Shown: positions 16,295 through 26,100, numbered from the stretch's first letter. The stretch is 40,772 bases of DNA from Planctomycetaceae bacterium (GCA_002723275.1 PBNZ01000014.1:70667-111438), one strand, 5' to 3'. Notes: a model not told the origin generated them from the sequence alone. Program-made: numbers and translations.

Positions 16295-17280
16295 CGATGG
16301 TCAAATTGATCAATCCAATCCACAATCCGCCAATCCATCCAATGCCAATCGGCATCCGTCTGTCGACTCCCGACAAAACCGAGATGACCGCCTGACGGAG
16401 TGACTAACAATTGCAGGGTTTCGGGATAATCAACCTGATGAAATGTTTGAACGGGTACGAGAGGATCATCGGCGGCCGTTAACAATCGAGTGGGAATCTG
16501 GATCTGGCTCAGGCGTCCAGCCGTGCTACAGCTCGAATAGTAATGTTGAACATCCGTAAAACCGCCAAGAGGCGCCGTAAATAGGGCATCAAATTCGTAC
16601 AACGAACGAGGTCGCCCGACCCGCTGAGCTCGTTCGTAGACAGGATCACCCTTTTTTCGCTGTCGAACATAGCGCATTAGGCTGCGAACGAATGCTTGAT
16701 CGTAAATCTTATTCAAACCACGTCCGATGTTGCGGCTGCATTCCAAAAGATCGATTGGCGGGGCGACTGCGATTGCCGAATCGAGTCCGCCGATAGTCTC
16801 CGAACTTGTTTCGACGAGCAATTTCAACAAGATCGCAGCACCGAGCGAAAACCCAACAACGGTGACCGGCGAACTCGGGCACTTTTGCCGAATAAACTCA
16901 ATCACGCAACGAACGTCTTCACTCCGGCCCGCATGAAAGGTTTGCCTCGCTAATTGGGTTCCGGCGCCACAGCCGCGTTGATCCAGTCGCGTGACCCGAT
17001 ACCCCTTGGCCGCCAATTTATGCGCGATGCGAAGCATGTATCCACTCTCGTGACATCCCGCCAGCCCGTGCAAGAGCAGCACCACTCGGTCGCCAGGTTG
17101 CCAAACATCCGGAACATCATCATGAGCGACCAATTGATCCCCATCCGACAAATCAATCACATACGGGTCTGCACAATGAGGCACTCGTCGCCAGAGATAG
17201 GCACCCGCCAAAGTCTGTGCGTGGCCTCCTCGGAACCACGGATGGGGGATAAACGGAAGAGACTTGAAAGGGGGAGTCAT
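16291..17280 (-). CDS. YheT-like alpha/beta hydrolase
   Basis: A 329-residue hydrolase of the YheT/COG0429 type. The N-terminal family block is HPWFRGGHAQTL (residues about 13-24), then VVLLLHGLAG with the oxyanion-hole region, RLDQRGCGAG, and the nucleophile elbow GFSLGA with Ser145. The remaining triad residues are likely the Asp in TAADDPLVP and the His in GGHLGF. Members are esterase-like enzymes whose natural substrate is unclear. ATG 17280 was chosen because the alignment-like start MTPPFKSLPFIPHPW follows it directly; an upstream TTG (17355) would add 25 unrelated residues. The 3' end overlaps the propeller gene by three bases (CTAA). Confidence 0.85.
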   Translation of the reverse strand: MTPPFKSLPFIPHPWFRGGHAQTLAGAYLWRRVPHCADPYVIDLSDGDQLVAHDDVPDVWQPGDRVVLLLHGLAGCHESGYMLRIAHKLAAKGYRVTRLDQRGCGAGTQLARQTFHAGRSEDVRCVIEFIRQKCPSSPVTVVGFSLGAAILLKLLVETSSETIGGLDSAIAVAPPIDLLECSRNIGRGLNKIYDQAFVRSLMRYVRQRKKGDPVYERAQRVGRPRSLYEFDALFTAPLGGFTDVQHYYSSCSTAGRLSQIQIPTRLLTAADDPLVPVQTFHQVDYPETLQLLVTPSGGHLGFVGSRQTDADWHWMDWRIVDWIDQFDHR

Positions 17281-17469
17281 GCAACAAAATTCGAAAAACA
17301 GTAGGCGAGGGACACAAACCAAAGGCTCAACAGCATTTTTACGAAAAGGCAACAATCCGTAAACTTGAGTTATTGTAGCGGCTCGAATCGGATTTCGCGT
17401 TAGGCAGCGAACGTTCTAAAAGGCGGGAGCCGGAGATGACTCACCTACCCCATTGCCGGAGAGGAACAG

Positions 17470-17760
17470 ATGCAAGGCACGACTGCCGAAATCACAAAAA
17501 TAGAACACCACAAGTATTATCTAAGCGAGCAACAGGGTCATGACATCGGCTGGGAATTCGCCGAACAAGATTGGGAAGTAAATTACGGTAACGCTTGGCG
17601 ACAGGAACATTTACCAATAGACAGTTCGCCGCAGATTCTGGACGCGATCGTTACTGCAGGTGCCGCTGCTGAATCGATGCAACTTGATCCAACCGTTCCA
17701 TTCGAGCGAGGAACAGGACCGTTGCTGCGATTGTTTTCGCGAATCTTTGCGAAGACATAG
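17470..17760 (+). CDS. Small conserved-looking protein of unknown function
   Basis: A 96-residue protein preceded by a very good ribosome binding site (GGAGAGGA, 17458-17465). The N-terminal part reads HHKYYLSEQQGHDIGWEFAEQDW (split across residues 13-35), a charged helix pattern I have seen in short bacterial proteins with an SE-x-x-G-x-D-x-G-x-E arrangement. The C-terminal part, about 55-96, is low in motifs. There are no membrane segments or cysteines. It sits alone between the hydrolase and the sigma-factor genes. Function unknown. Confidence 0.7.
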   Translation: MQGTTAEITKIEHHKYYLSEQQGHDIGWEFAEQDWEVNYGNAWRQEHLPIDSSPQILDAIVTAGAAAESMQLDPTVPFERGTGPLLRLFSRIFAKT

Positions 17761-17855
17761 TCCACGCTTCCGAGGAATCCTCCTCCAGTGAGAAAAAGGC
17801 CTCCCCGGCCAAAACCAGGGGAGACCCAACGAGAAGCTGAGGATTTATCGATCGG

Positions 17856-18431
17856 TTAGACACTCACCAATTGCTCGACTTCACGTGCCAGACGCTGGCG
17901 CGCAACGTGCAGCCGGCGTTTGATCGTGCCGACAGGCGCGTCGAATTGATCACTCATTTCAACCAGAGATTGGCCCCGCATATAAAATGCTTCAAGCGTA
18001 TCTCGATCCATATCCTTCAAACGCCGCATTCCGAGACGAAGCTGCGAGGCTCGCTCTTTTTCCAGGGCATCTGCACACGGATTACGTTGCTCGATGCAAG
18101 TGGCCTCGAGGGTTTGAGGTTCTGTCGACACCGACGGAGGACGTCGCATCGCGCGATTAATCGCCATGCGCTGAGCGATACTTCGAATCCAACCGCCGAA
18201 GCACTCCGGATCCCGAAGTTGGTTCAGCTTCAAGATCGCTTGCAAGAAGACCTCTTGGCAAAGTTCTTGAGATTCGTTTTCATCACCCAAGCGACGGTAG
18301 GCAATTGCCATTACGTGTTGTCGATAACGATGAAATAGCTCACCCATCGCGCCGCGATCACCTCGTTGAGCGTAAACGACGAGTTCTGCTACGGTTGCTA
18401 TTGGATTCTTATTTTGAATGTATTGAGACAT
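17856..18431 (-). CDS. ECF-type RNA polymerase sigma factor
   Basis: A 191-residue sigma-70 family factor with only regions 2 and 4. Region 2 spans about residues 20-95 (YRRLGDENESQELCQEVFLQAI and FGGWIRSIAQRMAINRAMR). Region 4 spans about 130-185 (LKDMDRDTLEAFYMRGQSLVEMSDQF, then the recognition helix APVGTIKRRLHVARQRL). The linker holds three cysteines or charged residues without a clear motif. The start has GGGAG 7 bases upstream. No anti-sigma gene is recognisable next to it. It would direct polymerase to a small regulon, targets unknown. Confidence 0.9.
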   Translation of the reverse strand: MSQYIQNKNPIATVAELVVYAQRGDRGAMGELFHRYRQHVMAIAYRRLGDENESQELCQEVFLQAILKLNQLRDPECFGGWIRSIAQRMAINRAMRRPPSVSTEPQTLEATCIEQRNPCADALEKERASQLRLGMRRLKDMDRDTLEAFYMRGQSLVEMSDQFDAPVGTIKRRLHVARQRLAREVEQLVSV

Positions 18432-19384
18432 TCCTTCACTCCCACGGTGAATGGCTTCTTCAATGAGGACCGCCGAACCGGTATTGAGCTATTGTCAGAT
18501 GACTACAGGCTCAGACCGGGCGACACCCAATCAAGGCTTCGAGAAATCTCAGCTCCATTTGCAATGGAACCTATTTCCGAGCTGCCTTACGGCTAGGTAT
18601 GCCGCGCCGGGCACCAACACGGTTGCAATGCATGGTCCCTGCCAAAATCAATCAGGCTGGATCGATTTGCAGAGCGACGCTTGGTGCCGCTTTCAAGCCA
18701 GGAATTCACGGCGACCGCCGTAAAATTCGCACAGAGGCTGAGCCAACGGAGACAACGGCGTACGCGTACCATCACGATAACGCCGACGTGATCCTGGCTC
18801 ATACCAGTGATAATTTCGGTCATCTGTGTTTGATGGTAGCTTCGCATGATCGTTCTCCTTGCGCTCAACGCAGTGAGAGAAAACAAGAATAAAATGGACG
18901 CTGACGTGGCATTCACACTCGGCTTAAGTTGAAGGCCCGACGTCCGTTAATTGGGACGACGTACGGCGTACGTCCCATAGTTTGAGGATATCACGAGTCG
19001 TAAAATGAGGCAAACCACCGTTTGGCAGGTCATCCCAATCACTCATATCATCGTGCACGTATAGACGCTTCATCGACCGAAAGGTTCGCGGTGAGACCGT
19101 TTTTTCCCGCCAAATTGACGGATTTATCCATGTTCAATTCGATGATCACCAACACGGACGGCTGCCGGGAACGCCGACGATCAGTAGGTCGGGTTCACTG
19201 TGCTTCCAACGTTTCCGTCGATCCCCGAGCCAACCAGGCCTGATGCCTTAACGCCATTAACCGAGAAATGGGGCATCGATTTGTCAAAAAAACGGGGAAT
19301 CAGAGTGTGCCCTTCGGCTCCCCTGGCAAAGGTGCCGCGAATCGGCGGCGGCCCTGATCTCAAGGAAGCCTGTTTCCCGGCATG
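18432..19384. other. Gene-poor stretch between the sigma factor and the isomerase genes
   Basis: About 950 bases without a secure gene. One small minus-strand frame with a strong Shine-Dalgarno (18593-18847) is listed separately. A GGGAC...GTCCC hairpin-forming run lies at 18953-18976. A GTAGGTCGGGTT at 19181-19192 resembles the outer half of REP-type repeats, but its expected complementary half is absent. The remaining short frames look random. The region may be a decayed locus or may contain an unseen RNA. Confidence 0.45.
18593..18847 (-). CDS. Possible small protein, unknown
   Basis: An 84-codon frame starting MRSYHQTQMTEIITG at ATG 18847, with AAGGAG exactly 7 bases upstream, which is the only strong argument for it. 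The middle is moderately hydrophobic (VGVIVMVRVRRCLRWLSLCANF). The C-terminus looks like chance coding and I recognise no family. It lies upstream of, and on the same strand as, the ECF sigma gene. It could equally be a spurious frame. Confidence 0.25.
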   Translation of the reverse strand: MRSYHQTQMTEIITGMSQDHVGVIVMVRVRRCLRWLSLCANFTAVAVNSWLESGTKRRSANRSSLIDFGRDHALQPCWCPARHT

Positions 19385-20668
19385 CTAGCGACCGAAGATA
19401 AGTTCGGTATTGTCGCGTAACACAGCAGTGCCCAACTTTACTGCTCGTTCCTCCGACCAACCCCGGCCGATGACAAATCGCTCGGCAAGGATTTTTGCGA
19501 GAACGCGTTTGTACATATTGAACTTCGGCAGAGCGAATTCAAGCTTGTACATATCGCTGTAGTAGCCGATCTGCTTGGTCTGAGGCACTGCTTCCAGCCG
19601 TGCGGCCGCATCATGTTCGATAAAGGTGGGAGTATTCGAATACCACCAATGGCCGTTCGTCACAACATTGGGAAAGATCCAAGAATAGCTGGTCAGTTCC
19701 TGATTCGTGACGCTCGCGAGTACTGAAACGGGAAAAGTGACATCTGTAAAGGCGTTAAACAATTCTCGGTACTGGATCAACGAAACCCGGCTGTCGTAGA
19801 GATCCTGTCCCTGATAGACCCCGGCCGAGTAGACGCTGCGATTGACACCAATCATTAAATCGAAGGGCAGCTTGAACTCACGACAGTGCTCGGCGAGAGT
19901 CCAAAAAGTAAAACAGGCAGCAGTCGCCTTAGCATCATCACTCGCTTCCACGCCCTTGGACGCCAATTCCGCGAGAGCCTGGTCGGCCGCTGCGTCCGAG
20001 ATTTTTTTGGGCGCAAAATGGGGGGGCAAGGAGATCGCACAGGCACGTGCATTTTTCGCGACGAAAGTTCGAAACAACTGCAAGGTGCCCGCTCGCACCG
20101 ACTCAGTTGTCCCCGCTTCTTGCCCTGTCGATTCCACGAAACGCTTTCGGACTTCCGGTTTGCCCAAATGGAACACAAGATCATCGGTACGAAGACAGGG
20201 AATATAAATGTTGGTATCGAAGCCGTCGAGCGGATCATCAAAATCATTGGTCAAGAAAACGCCCTTCAGGCGACTCTTCTTCAAGACTTGGTCCGCCCAG
20301 TCAGATTTACTCATGTGATCAGAGGCTAAATTATAGAGAGCCTCCCAGTTATCGCGGTTGATCACATCATCCTGAAAGCCGAAGAACTCCTGAGCCATCT
20401 CGATGAACCAACTGTATTGAATCGTGTTCTGCAGTGGTTCGAGATTAGAAACAAGCCGTTCAACTTTTTCCTTAGGATCTAAATCAGCCTCCTCAATCGC
20501 CTCACGACTCATCCCTGCCGAATGCGCGAGTTCGGTGTAGTAGTGGTAACCGAGGATGTCTGCAAGCGTTTCTGAGGCAGGCTTGAGCGCATCGATATGG
20601 GTATGAGGATCAATGAAATCGAAAGAACTGAGTTCTTCATAGATTTGGCTGCGTAGTTCCAACGACAT
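19385..20668 (-). CDS. Glucuronate (uronate) isomerase-like protein of the amidohydrolase superfamily
   Basis: A 427-residue protein resembling UxaC-type uronate isomerases, which interconvert glucuronate/fructuronate or galacturonate/tagaturonate. The metal-binding HxH is H22-T-H24 in FIDPHTHID. Other family-like segments are KGVFLTNDFDDPLDGF, NGHWWYSN (compare the GSGWWF region of UxaC) and YYSDMYKLEF...YKRVLAKIL (compare the TDSRSF...RRIL region). Overall similarity to classical UxaC is weak and the protein is shorter, so the substrate may differ. ATG 20668 was preferred over a TTG at 20728. It follows the unknown 246-aa gene by about 97 bases on the same strand, so the two probably share a transcript. 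Confidence 0.75.
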   Translation of the reverse strand: MSLELRSQIYEELSSFDFIDPHTHIDALKPASETLADILGYHYYTELAHSAGMSREAIEEADLDPKEKVERLVSNLEPLQNTIQYSWFIEMAQEFFGFQDDVINRDNWEALYNLASDHMSKSDWADQVLKKSRLKGVFLTNDFDDPLDGFDTNIYIPCLRTDDLVFHLGKPEVRKRFVESTGQEAGTTESVRAGTLQLFRTFVAKNARACAISLPPHFAPKKISDAAADQALAELASKGVEASDDAKATAACFTFWTLAEHCREFKLPFDLMIGVNRSVYSAGVYQGQDLYDSRVSLIQYRELFNAFTDVTFPVSVLASVTNQELTSYSWIFPNVVTNGHWWYSNTPTFIEHDAAARLEAVPQTKQIGYYSDMYKLEFALPKFNMYKRVLAKILAERFVIGRGWSEERAVKLGTAVLRDNTELIFGR

Positions 20669-20765
20669 AGATAGTCTTTCCCGAAATTGGTACTCCGATA
20701 CGTCCAGATACGCTGGCAGACCTGACAAGCATTCAGATCTTTGGCGTAGTTTAACGTTTACCGAA

Positions 20766-21506
20766 TCAAGTTGTTAGCGGGGGCTCTGCCTGAAGCAGAT
20801 CCCGAAAGAGTTCGGCGGCGATTTGCAGATCATCCTCCCGCGGCAGAAACCATGTCGCCACGCGTAGTCGCCGAATCACACCTCGCTCGAGGTTTTCGTG
20901 CATCAGTCGAAAGGTCACAGCGACTTCGTCAGGCCCGACCGATTCCAGCAGCAGTTCATGAGCGTCCGTCGGATAAGCCATTTCGAGCAAGGAGTAAGGT
21001 CGCCCATTTTCACGGGTCAAAAATACGGGTGTCACTTCATCGGCGGAGTAAACATCCGATGTGGCCCCGACGAACGGTTCGAAGGCGTCTTGAGATTCAT
21101 CGTAGTGCCAGACTTCACCCGGGTGGACCGCCGTGACTTCAACAACCGGCCGACTCTCCAACACGTCAGTCTGCATCGAAATCATCGTCTCGATTCCACA
21201 GGCTACTGATTTCTGGCGGTATTGCCAGTAGACCTGTGGATGAAACTGCAGGGGAGAAACAGCCTGGTAGGTGACGATGAAATCTTCGCCGCGCGTATAG
21301 GATTCGGCAACCGTTGGCCCAGTAACAGCCCCCTCCAGACCGGGAATTTTCAACGACAACAGTCGATGAGACTCCAGGCGGTGACCTTGGTAGAGAATGT
21401 CCTGAATTCCTGAGGACAAATGGGTGGGATCGACACGACATTCAAGAGAACCTGCACGCAACATTGCTCCATCGGAGCTGAGGCGCCAAGGTACCGAAGC
21501 AGTCAT
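20766..21506 (-). CDS. Protein of unknown function, paired with the isomerase-like gene
   Basis: A 246-residue protein with no signal sequence and no membrane segment. It is rich in beta-type stretches (AVTGPTVAESYTRGEDFIVTYQAV, VACGIETMISMQTDVLESRPVVEVTAV, DEVAVTFRLMHENLERGVIRRLRVATWFL), giving the feel of a jelly-roll or beta-sandwich sugar-related protein. I recognise no family or catalytic motif. The start has AGGA about 10 bases upstream. A strong intrinsic terminator lies only 48-83 bases upstream of its start on the same strand, which suggests its expression may depend on readthrough or on a promoter inside that short interval. Confidence 0.7.
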   Translation of the reverse strand: MTASVPWRLSSDGAMLRAGSLECRVDPTHLSSGIQDILYQGHRLESHRLLSLKIPGLEGAVTGPTVAESYTRGEDFIVTYQAVSPLQFHPQVYWQYRQKSVACGIETMISMQTDVLESRPVVEVTAVHPGEVWHYDESQDAFEPFVGATSDVYSADEVTPVFLTRENGRPYSLLEMAYPTDAHELLLESVGPDEVAVTFRLMHENLERGVIRRLRVATWFLPREDDLQIAAELFRDLLQAEPPLTT

Positions 21507-21553
21507 GGGAAGTCATCCTGACGAGCGTGCGGCAGAATGCCGTACACGGGGAT

Positions 21554-21589
21554 AAAAAAACCCCGCCGCTTGCAAAGCAGACGGCGGGG
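21554..21589 (-). terminator. Intrinsic terminator on the minus strand upstream of the 246-aa gene
   Basis: On the minus strand, CCCCGCCG (21589-21582) pairs with CGGCGGGG (21568-21561) with an inner TCTGC/GCAAG-type extension, followed directly by seven U residues (21560-21554). It ends a leftward transcript that begins to the right of 21590 and stands 48 bases before the ATG at 21506. It may act as an attenuator for the 246-aa gene or close a separate small transcription unit. Confidence 0.8.
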
Positions 21590-21657
21590 CCGGAACAGAG
21601 AAGAGGCCAAAACATCGCCCGAGGGCAAGTATAAAAAAATATGAAGCCGCTCACTCT

Positions 21658-21753
21658 CTATTGCGGAATGTAATCCATTCCAGCCCCGATAATATCAACT
21701 TTGTTAATGCTGTCCAGTGTGTGTGTGAAAATTTTTCGAACTCTGAACATCAT
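21658..21753 (-). CDS. Possible 31-aa mini-protein or leader peptide
   Basis: A 31-codon frame, MMFRVRKIFTHTLDSINKVD then IIGAGMDYIPQ, ending at TAG 21658-21660. It begins with two ATG codons (21753, 21750) with GGA five bases ahead of the second. Its stop is about 70 bases ahead of the strong minus-strand terminator, so frame and terminator together look like a small independent transcription unit. The basic N-terminal helix and the ordered IIGAGMDYIP end do not look random. There is no run of one amino acid, so a classical amino-acid attenuation peptide is unlikely. I cannot name a family. Confidence 0.45.
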   Translation of the reverse strand: MMFRVRKIFTHTLDSINKVDIIGAGMDYIPQ

Positions 21754-21821
21754 TTTCCATCGGGTAAACTCGGTCACCACCCCCGTCGTGGTAAGGTTTC
21801 CATAATTGGTATATTACAACC

Positions 21822-21836
21822 GCCGCAAGAAGCGGC
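21822..21836. repeat. Short inverted repeat between divergent transcription units
   Basis: GCCGC (21822-21826) and GCGGC (21832-21836) flank AAGAA. It sits between the minus-strand mini-ORF and the plus-strand inositol monophosphatase gene, next to an A/T-rich TATATT at 21810-21815 that could be a -10 element. It could be an operator or a leader hairpin; evidence is weak. Confidence 0.25.
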
Positions 21837-21886
21837 TGTGAGTTCAATGATTGACGCCTAACCGTCGTTTCAAGGAATTGTTGGGA

Positions 21887-22678
21887 ATGTTAGAAATCTT
21901 GAAGACTTGTGAGAAAGCAGCCCGTCTCGGGGGTTCGATCCTGCTGGAAATGCAGAAATCGATTAAACCTCGGGAAAAGGCCCCTCGAGATCTCGTTACC
22001 GAGGCCGACCTGGCATCCCAGAAGGCGATTCAAGCCTGCCTGACAACTGCTTACCCTGAATTCCAGTTTTTGGGAGAGGAAGAGCCGGAGCCGTCAGAGA
22101 GACGCGATCCTCAAGGGTATTGCTGGGTGGTTGACCCCTTGGATGGCACGACGAATTACGTACACGGCTTGGATAATTATTGTGTTTCGATCGCGTTGGA
22201 GCACGAGAACCGGCCTGTCTTGGGGGTCGTGTACGATCCGATACGAAAAGAATTATTTACGGCAGTCGAGGGTGAGGGGGCGTTCCGCAATGGTTGTCCG
22301 CTGGCAACCAGTGTGATTACAGAGCTAAACTCGGCGTTGGTAGCAGCAAGTTTTTCGGCCAACGTGGAGGCTGACTCCCCTGAAATCAAGCGATTTGTGG
22401 CAGCTTTACCCCATTGTCAGGCTTTGCGACGACTAGGCTCGGCAGCCTTAAATCTTTGCTATGTTGCCGCCGGTCAACTCGATGGCTATTGGGCAACTTC
22501 GGTAAAAAAGTGGGATGTTGCGGCTGGAATGCTGTTCGTGCAGGAGGCGGGCGGCACGGTATCCGACATTTCGGGAGCTCCTTTTTGCCTCGAAGAGCCT
22601 CGCTTCATCGCGGCGAGTACGCCGAAACTGCACCAAGAACTTTTTCAGGTCTTAAACGGGGCTGTAAGCAACCCTTAG
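21887..22678 (+). CDS. Inositol monophosphatase family protein
   Basis: A Mg-dependent sugar-phosphate phosphatase of the inositol monophosphatase family (relatives include SuhB, HisN and CysQ), 263 residues, the standard length. The metal-binding motifs are all present: TEADLASQKAI with LGEEEPE (residues about 38-69), W-V-V-D83-PLD86-GT, and W209-D210-VAAG. ATG 21887 has AAGGA 10 bases upstream; a TTG at 21851 is in frame but less likely. The substrate cannot be read from sequence; inositol-1-phosphate or histidinol-phosphate are the main options. A stem (22669-22688) overlaps the stop codon. Confidence 0.88.
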   Translation: MLEILKTCEKAARLGGSILLEMQKSIKPREKAPRDLVTEADLASQKAIQACLTTAYPEFQFLGEEEPEPSERRDPQGYCWVVDPLDGTTNYVHGLDNYCVSIALEHENRPVLGVVYDPIRKELFTAVEGEGAFRNGCPLATSVITELNSALVAASFSANVEADSPEIKRFVAALPHCQALRRLGSAALNLCYVAAGQLDGYWATSVKKWDVAAGMLFVQEAGGTVSDISGAPFCLEEPRFIAASTPKLHQELFQVLNGAVSNP

Positions 22679-23120
22679 CAAAGGGTTGTCAACAAACGCA
22701 CCAGATCCTCTGCAAGGTCGCGTTTTCTCTGGGTAGAATAAGATGTAGTGGGATGATGTGTGGGTCCACGTTTCGTGCCATCAACATCTCACGGCGCGAT
22801 CCACCGGTCGGTGGGGCCAAGAGCTTGCGTTGGTCCCATCCACTGGCTCGTCCTTATGATCGCGAGTAGTCGGTGTCTTCAACGTCGGGAATCCCATCAC
22901 CTGTCCCGAGCGAATCGGACATCGCGCACTTGAAGGGCAACGAATATGCTGCGTGATGCTGCAGAGCGTTGGATCTTGAGTGAGAAAAGATTTGAGGCAC
23001 CGCGATGGGATCGCGGGGGGCGGAGAACGAGCTGCGAAGGGTCAACGACTCTGTTCGGTAAGATTGAATTCTCCAGCCTTGATAAAGAACCTTAGGGTTG
23101 CAGAGGAAATCGGATCGACG
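22679..23120. other. Intergenic region ahead of the giant-protein genes
   Basis: About 440 bases without a supported gene. The reading frame of the giant protein is open back to 22980, but the residues before ATG 23121 look non-coding. A TAGAAT at 22734-22739 could be a -10 element without a good -35. The stem at 22669-22688 (CAACCCTT/AAGGGTTG, loop AGCA) lacks a U-tract, so I do not call it a terminator. Confidence 0.45.
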
Positions 23121-26100
23121 ATGTCCTGGAACGCGTTCAAAAGTTGGCTCACGATCACCGTCTTGGTGTATTGCGTGTCACTGTTGACAACTCAATCAGC
23201 TGTGGCTCAGCGGCCAGAACCGGTCGACGATGAAGCGACGGTCTCATCGCCGTCCAATGTCGACGTGGTCGAACGTCGTCCGCGCGTCGTTTACGCCACA
23301 GACGAAAACGGGAAGCGTGTTCCGTTCGTCAATCTGACCTTTGACGAGATTGCTCGGTTACTCAACACCGACGACCCACAAAAAGAAAACCGCGAGCCTC
23401 CTCAATATCAGATCAACCGAGTTCAGTTCAACGGCCTTGCGGAGACTGACCGGGCAACGCTAACGGTATCGGTGGACATTACGACCCTCGCCGATGAAGC
23501 GAACTCGACCCAGGATCAATGGGTCGCCATTCCTTTGCGTCTTCACGAGTGTTCTCTCCTGGATGCTCCTGAGTACGAAGGCGAGGGCAAGTTGCTTTTG
23601 ACCCATGACAAGACACAGGGCTATCAAGCCTGGATTCGATACCAGTCAACGAGTGAACATCGGCTGCAGCTACGTTTTTCAACAAATCTGTCACAAGCCG
23701 CGTTGACAACTCAAATTCGTTTTTTCCCGCCCGCCGCCAATGTCTCGACGCTCGAACTCGACGTTCCTGGAGAGCAAATCACCTCCGAAATTCAAAATGG
23801 GCGAGATTTAAAGATCACCCCGAGTGCGGAATCCCGCTCGATCATCACTGCGAATAACCTCAGGAACCAAGTGATCGTCGTCTGGCGTGACGGAGTTGAA
23901 GCACAGGAAGACAAGACCACCTATCTGGATGCTCGAGGTGAGATCCAGGTGTCGATCGAAGGCCCGGGAACGATTCGCAGCGACATTGCTTTAGACGTCA
24001 CCAGTTATGGCGAGGAGATTAAATCCTTTCAACTACGTCTGCCTCCGCGGACCACCATTATTTCATCCTCAGAACAAGGCTATCGCATCACGGAACTCAA
24101 TCGTCCAACTCTCTCGGATGACAACGAGCGACGTACAGTCCAAGTCACCTTGGACAAGCCTGGCACACAAATTCAACTTCTTTTTTCGACACAAACGACC
24201 GGTTCTGAAAACGGTAATGAAGGCGACTCAAGTCGATTCGATGTCGCAAGTTTCGAAGTCGTGGGGGCTTTGAGGCAGTCGGGACGAGTGACCTTGATGT
24301 CGAGCGAAGACTGGCTCGTGTACTGGTACCTTGGACCATCGGTACGGCGAGTTCAAGCCACCGAAGAGACCACGGATTCACAGGACCGTAAACGGCTGGC
24401 GACCTTTGAGTATTTTCGACAACCGTGTCAACTGAGAATCGAAATCAAAAATCAAAGTACACGAGTCAGTGTCGAGCCGAGTTATCGCCTTGAGGTGGAT
24501 GAAGACCGAGTGGACTTAGAAGTTCTCCTGCGGTACACCATCCGCGGTGCACGAAGCTCCTTCCTCAACTTCGATCTAAATGGCTGGGAACTTGACGATG
24601 TCGGTCCGAGTAGCACGGTTGAAAACGATCACTTCCAGGACAGCTCGGATTCGAAAGTAAAGCTGCGTCTAACTCAACCACGCACAGGCGAATTTGAACT
24701 GGTGCTTCGTTTACACCGTCCGGTAACCGAGCCATCCGGTACATTAAGATTTCCGTTGCCATGGCCAACCTACGACAACATGAGTCCCGGAATTGTTGTT
24801 GTCAGTCCAGCCAACGCAGTTGTCCTCAACTATCGCCTGGAAGAGATGGTTGGTTTGGTCCAAGAATCGGTGCCTCCGGAATTCGTCACCGCACCGTCGC
24901 CCGAAGCCCAACCACCAGCCGCCTTCCGTATCCGCAACGACCGAGCGTCTGGTGATGTTGTGATGGACTACGAAGTTCGCGATCGAGAGATCCGTGTAAG
25001 AGCTGATACGCTCATGGACATCTCGTCCGAAACCGCGGATGTATCTCAAAGACTCACCTATCGTGTGCTTTACAAACCCGCTTCACGTCTAGAACTCACG
25101 ATGCCGCGCGATCTCTACCGCCTTCTGGTCAATCCGCGATATCGCAGCGCGGTGGAATTACAAGTCGACAATCAGATCCTCAATTCTGATGACTTTCTGA
25201 TCGCCAGCAACGACGTCAATGGGAGTTCGCGGACGGTGGACATCGGCATTGCCCTCCCCCAACCCAAACTCGGCACCGTTGACGTAGTGCTCAAATACCC
25301 TTGGCGAATTGGGCCTTCCGGAACTCGCTTCCATTCCGTTCCACTCGCGATGCCTACCGATGGACAGTTGTTGGCCAATACAGCCAGATTGACTCCGCGC
25401 GGGCCCATGCAGGTCGAACTATCACCGGAAGCCATCTGGGAGCAAGACGAAGGCGCAATCCCTGCCGAGTCCGGACAGAGCCTCGCGTTGGCAGCCGAAT
25501 TCCCCACCCTTTCCTTACCCTTGCGAGTTTCGCAACAACAAGAAAACGCGGACCCCGAATCGCCGCAGGGTGCCACCGAGGTCCGTCTTGCCTGGCTGCA
25601 GACCTGGCTGGCCAATCAATCACGACAAGACCGCATCGTCTATCGACTCGCCTCTGGCTCTGACAACGTTTACCTCCAACTGTCGCAACCGGTAGACGGC
25701 TCCGTCATCCTGGTCGTGGATGGCGTCGAGTATCCCACGAACTGGATTGATGGTGAAAACGGTTCGGAACTCGAGATTCGCATCCCACGTGTTGATCAGA
25801 CGGAACATACGATTGAATTAGCGGTTCAATACAACGATCGTCCCGCAGCAGGCGCGATGACCTTCAACCTGCCTCGTTTTCGCGATGCTTCCTCACCTCG
25901 CCGTTGGTTCTGGCAACTGATTCTCCCAGAGAGCGAACATCTCCTGCTCGTCGACCCCAATTTAACGTCTTCGAACCGTTTTGAACGACGAGGATGGTTC
26001 TGGTATCGCACAGGCAGTCATACACAACTGGAACTCGAAGACTGGACCGATGCGACGACTCAAGCCGGGATCCCAGAGACCGCCAACCAATATTTGTTCA

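Noticed and set aside
17801-17823. CTCCCC/GGGGAG stem between the 96-aa gene and the sigma factor as terminator
   Set aside because: Only six pairs, an 11-base loop and no U-tract.
18599-18892. Plus-strand frame opposite the possible small protein at 18593-18847
   Set aside because: No family resemblance and no Shine-Dalgarno; only one strand can be coding and the minus strand has the better start.
19181-19363. Minus-strand 60-codon frame in the gene-poor region
   Set aside because: No ribosome binding site and a low-complexity, Gly/Pro-rich composition; its end is the REP-like half-repeat read in reverse.
22669-22688. Hairpin CAACCCTT/AAGGGTTG over the inositol monophosphatase stop as terminator
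   Set aside because: The 8-bp stem is good, but no U-tract follows on either strand.
22980-23120. Upstream extension of the first giant protein
   Set aside because: The frame is open, but the residues are Arg/Gly-rich and would bury the clean signal peptide that starts at ATG 23121.
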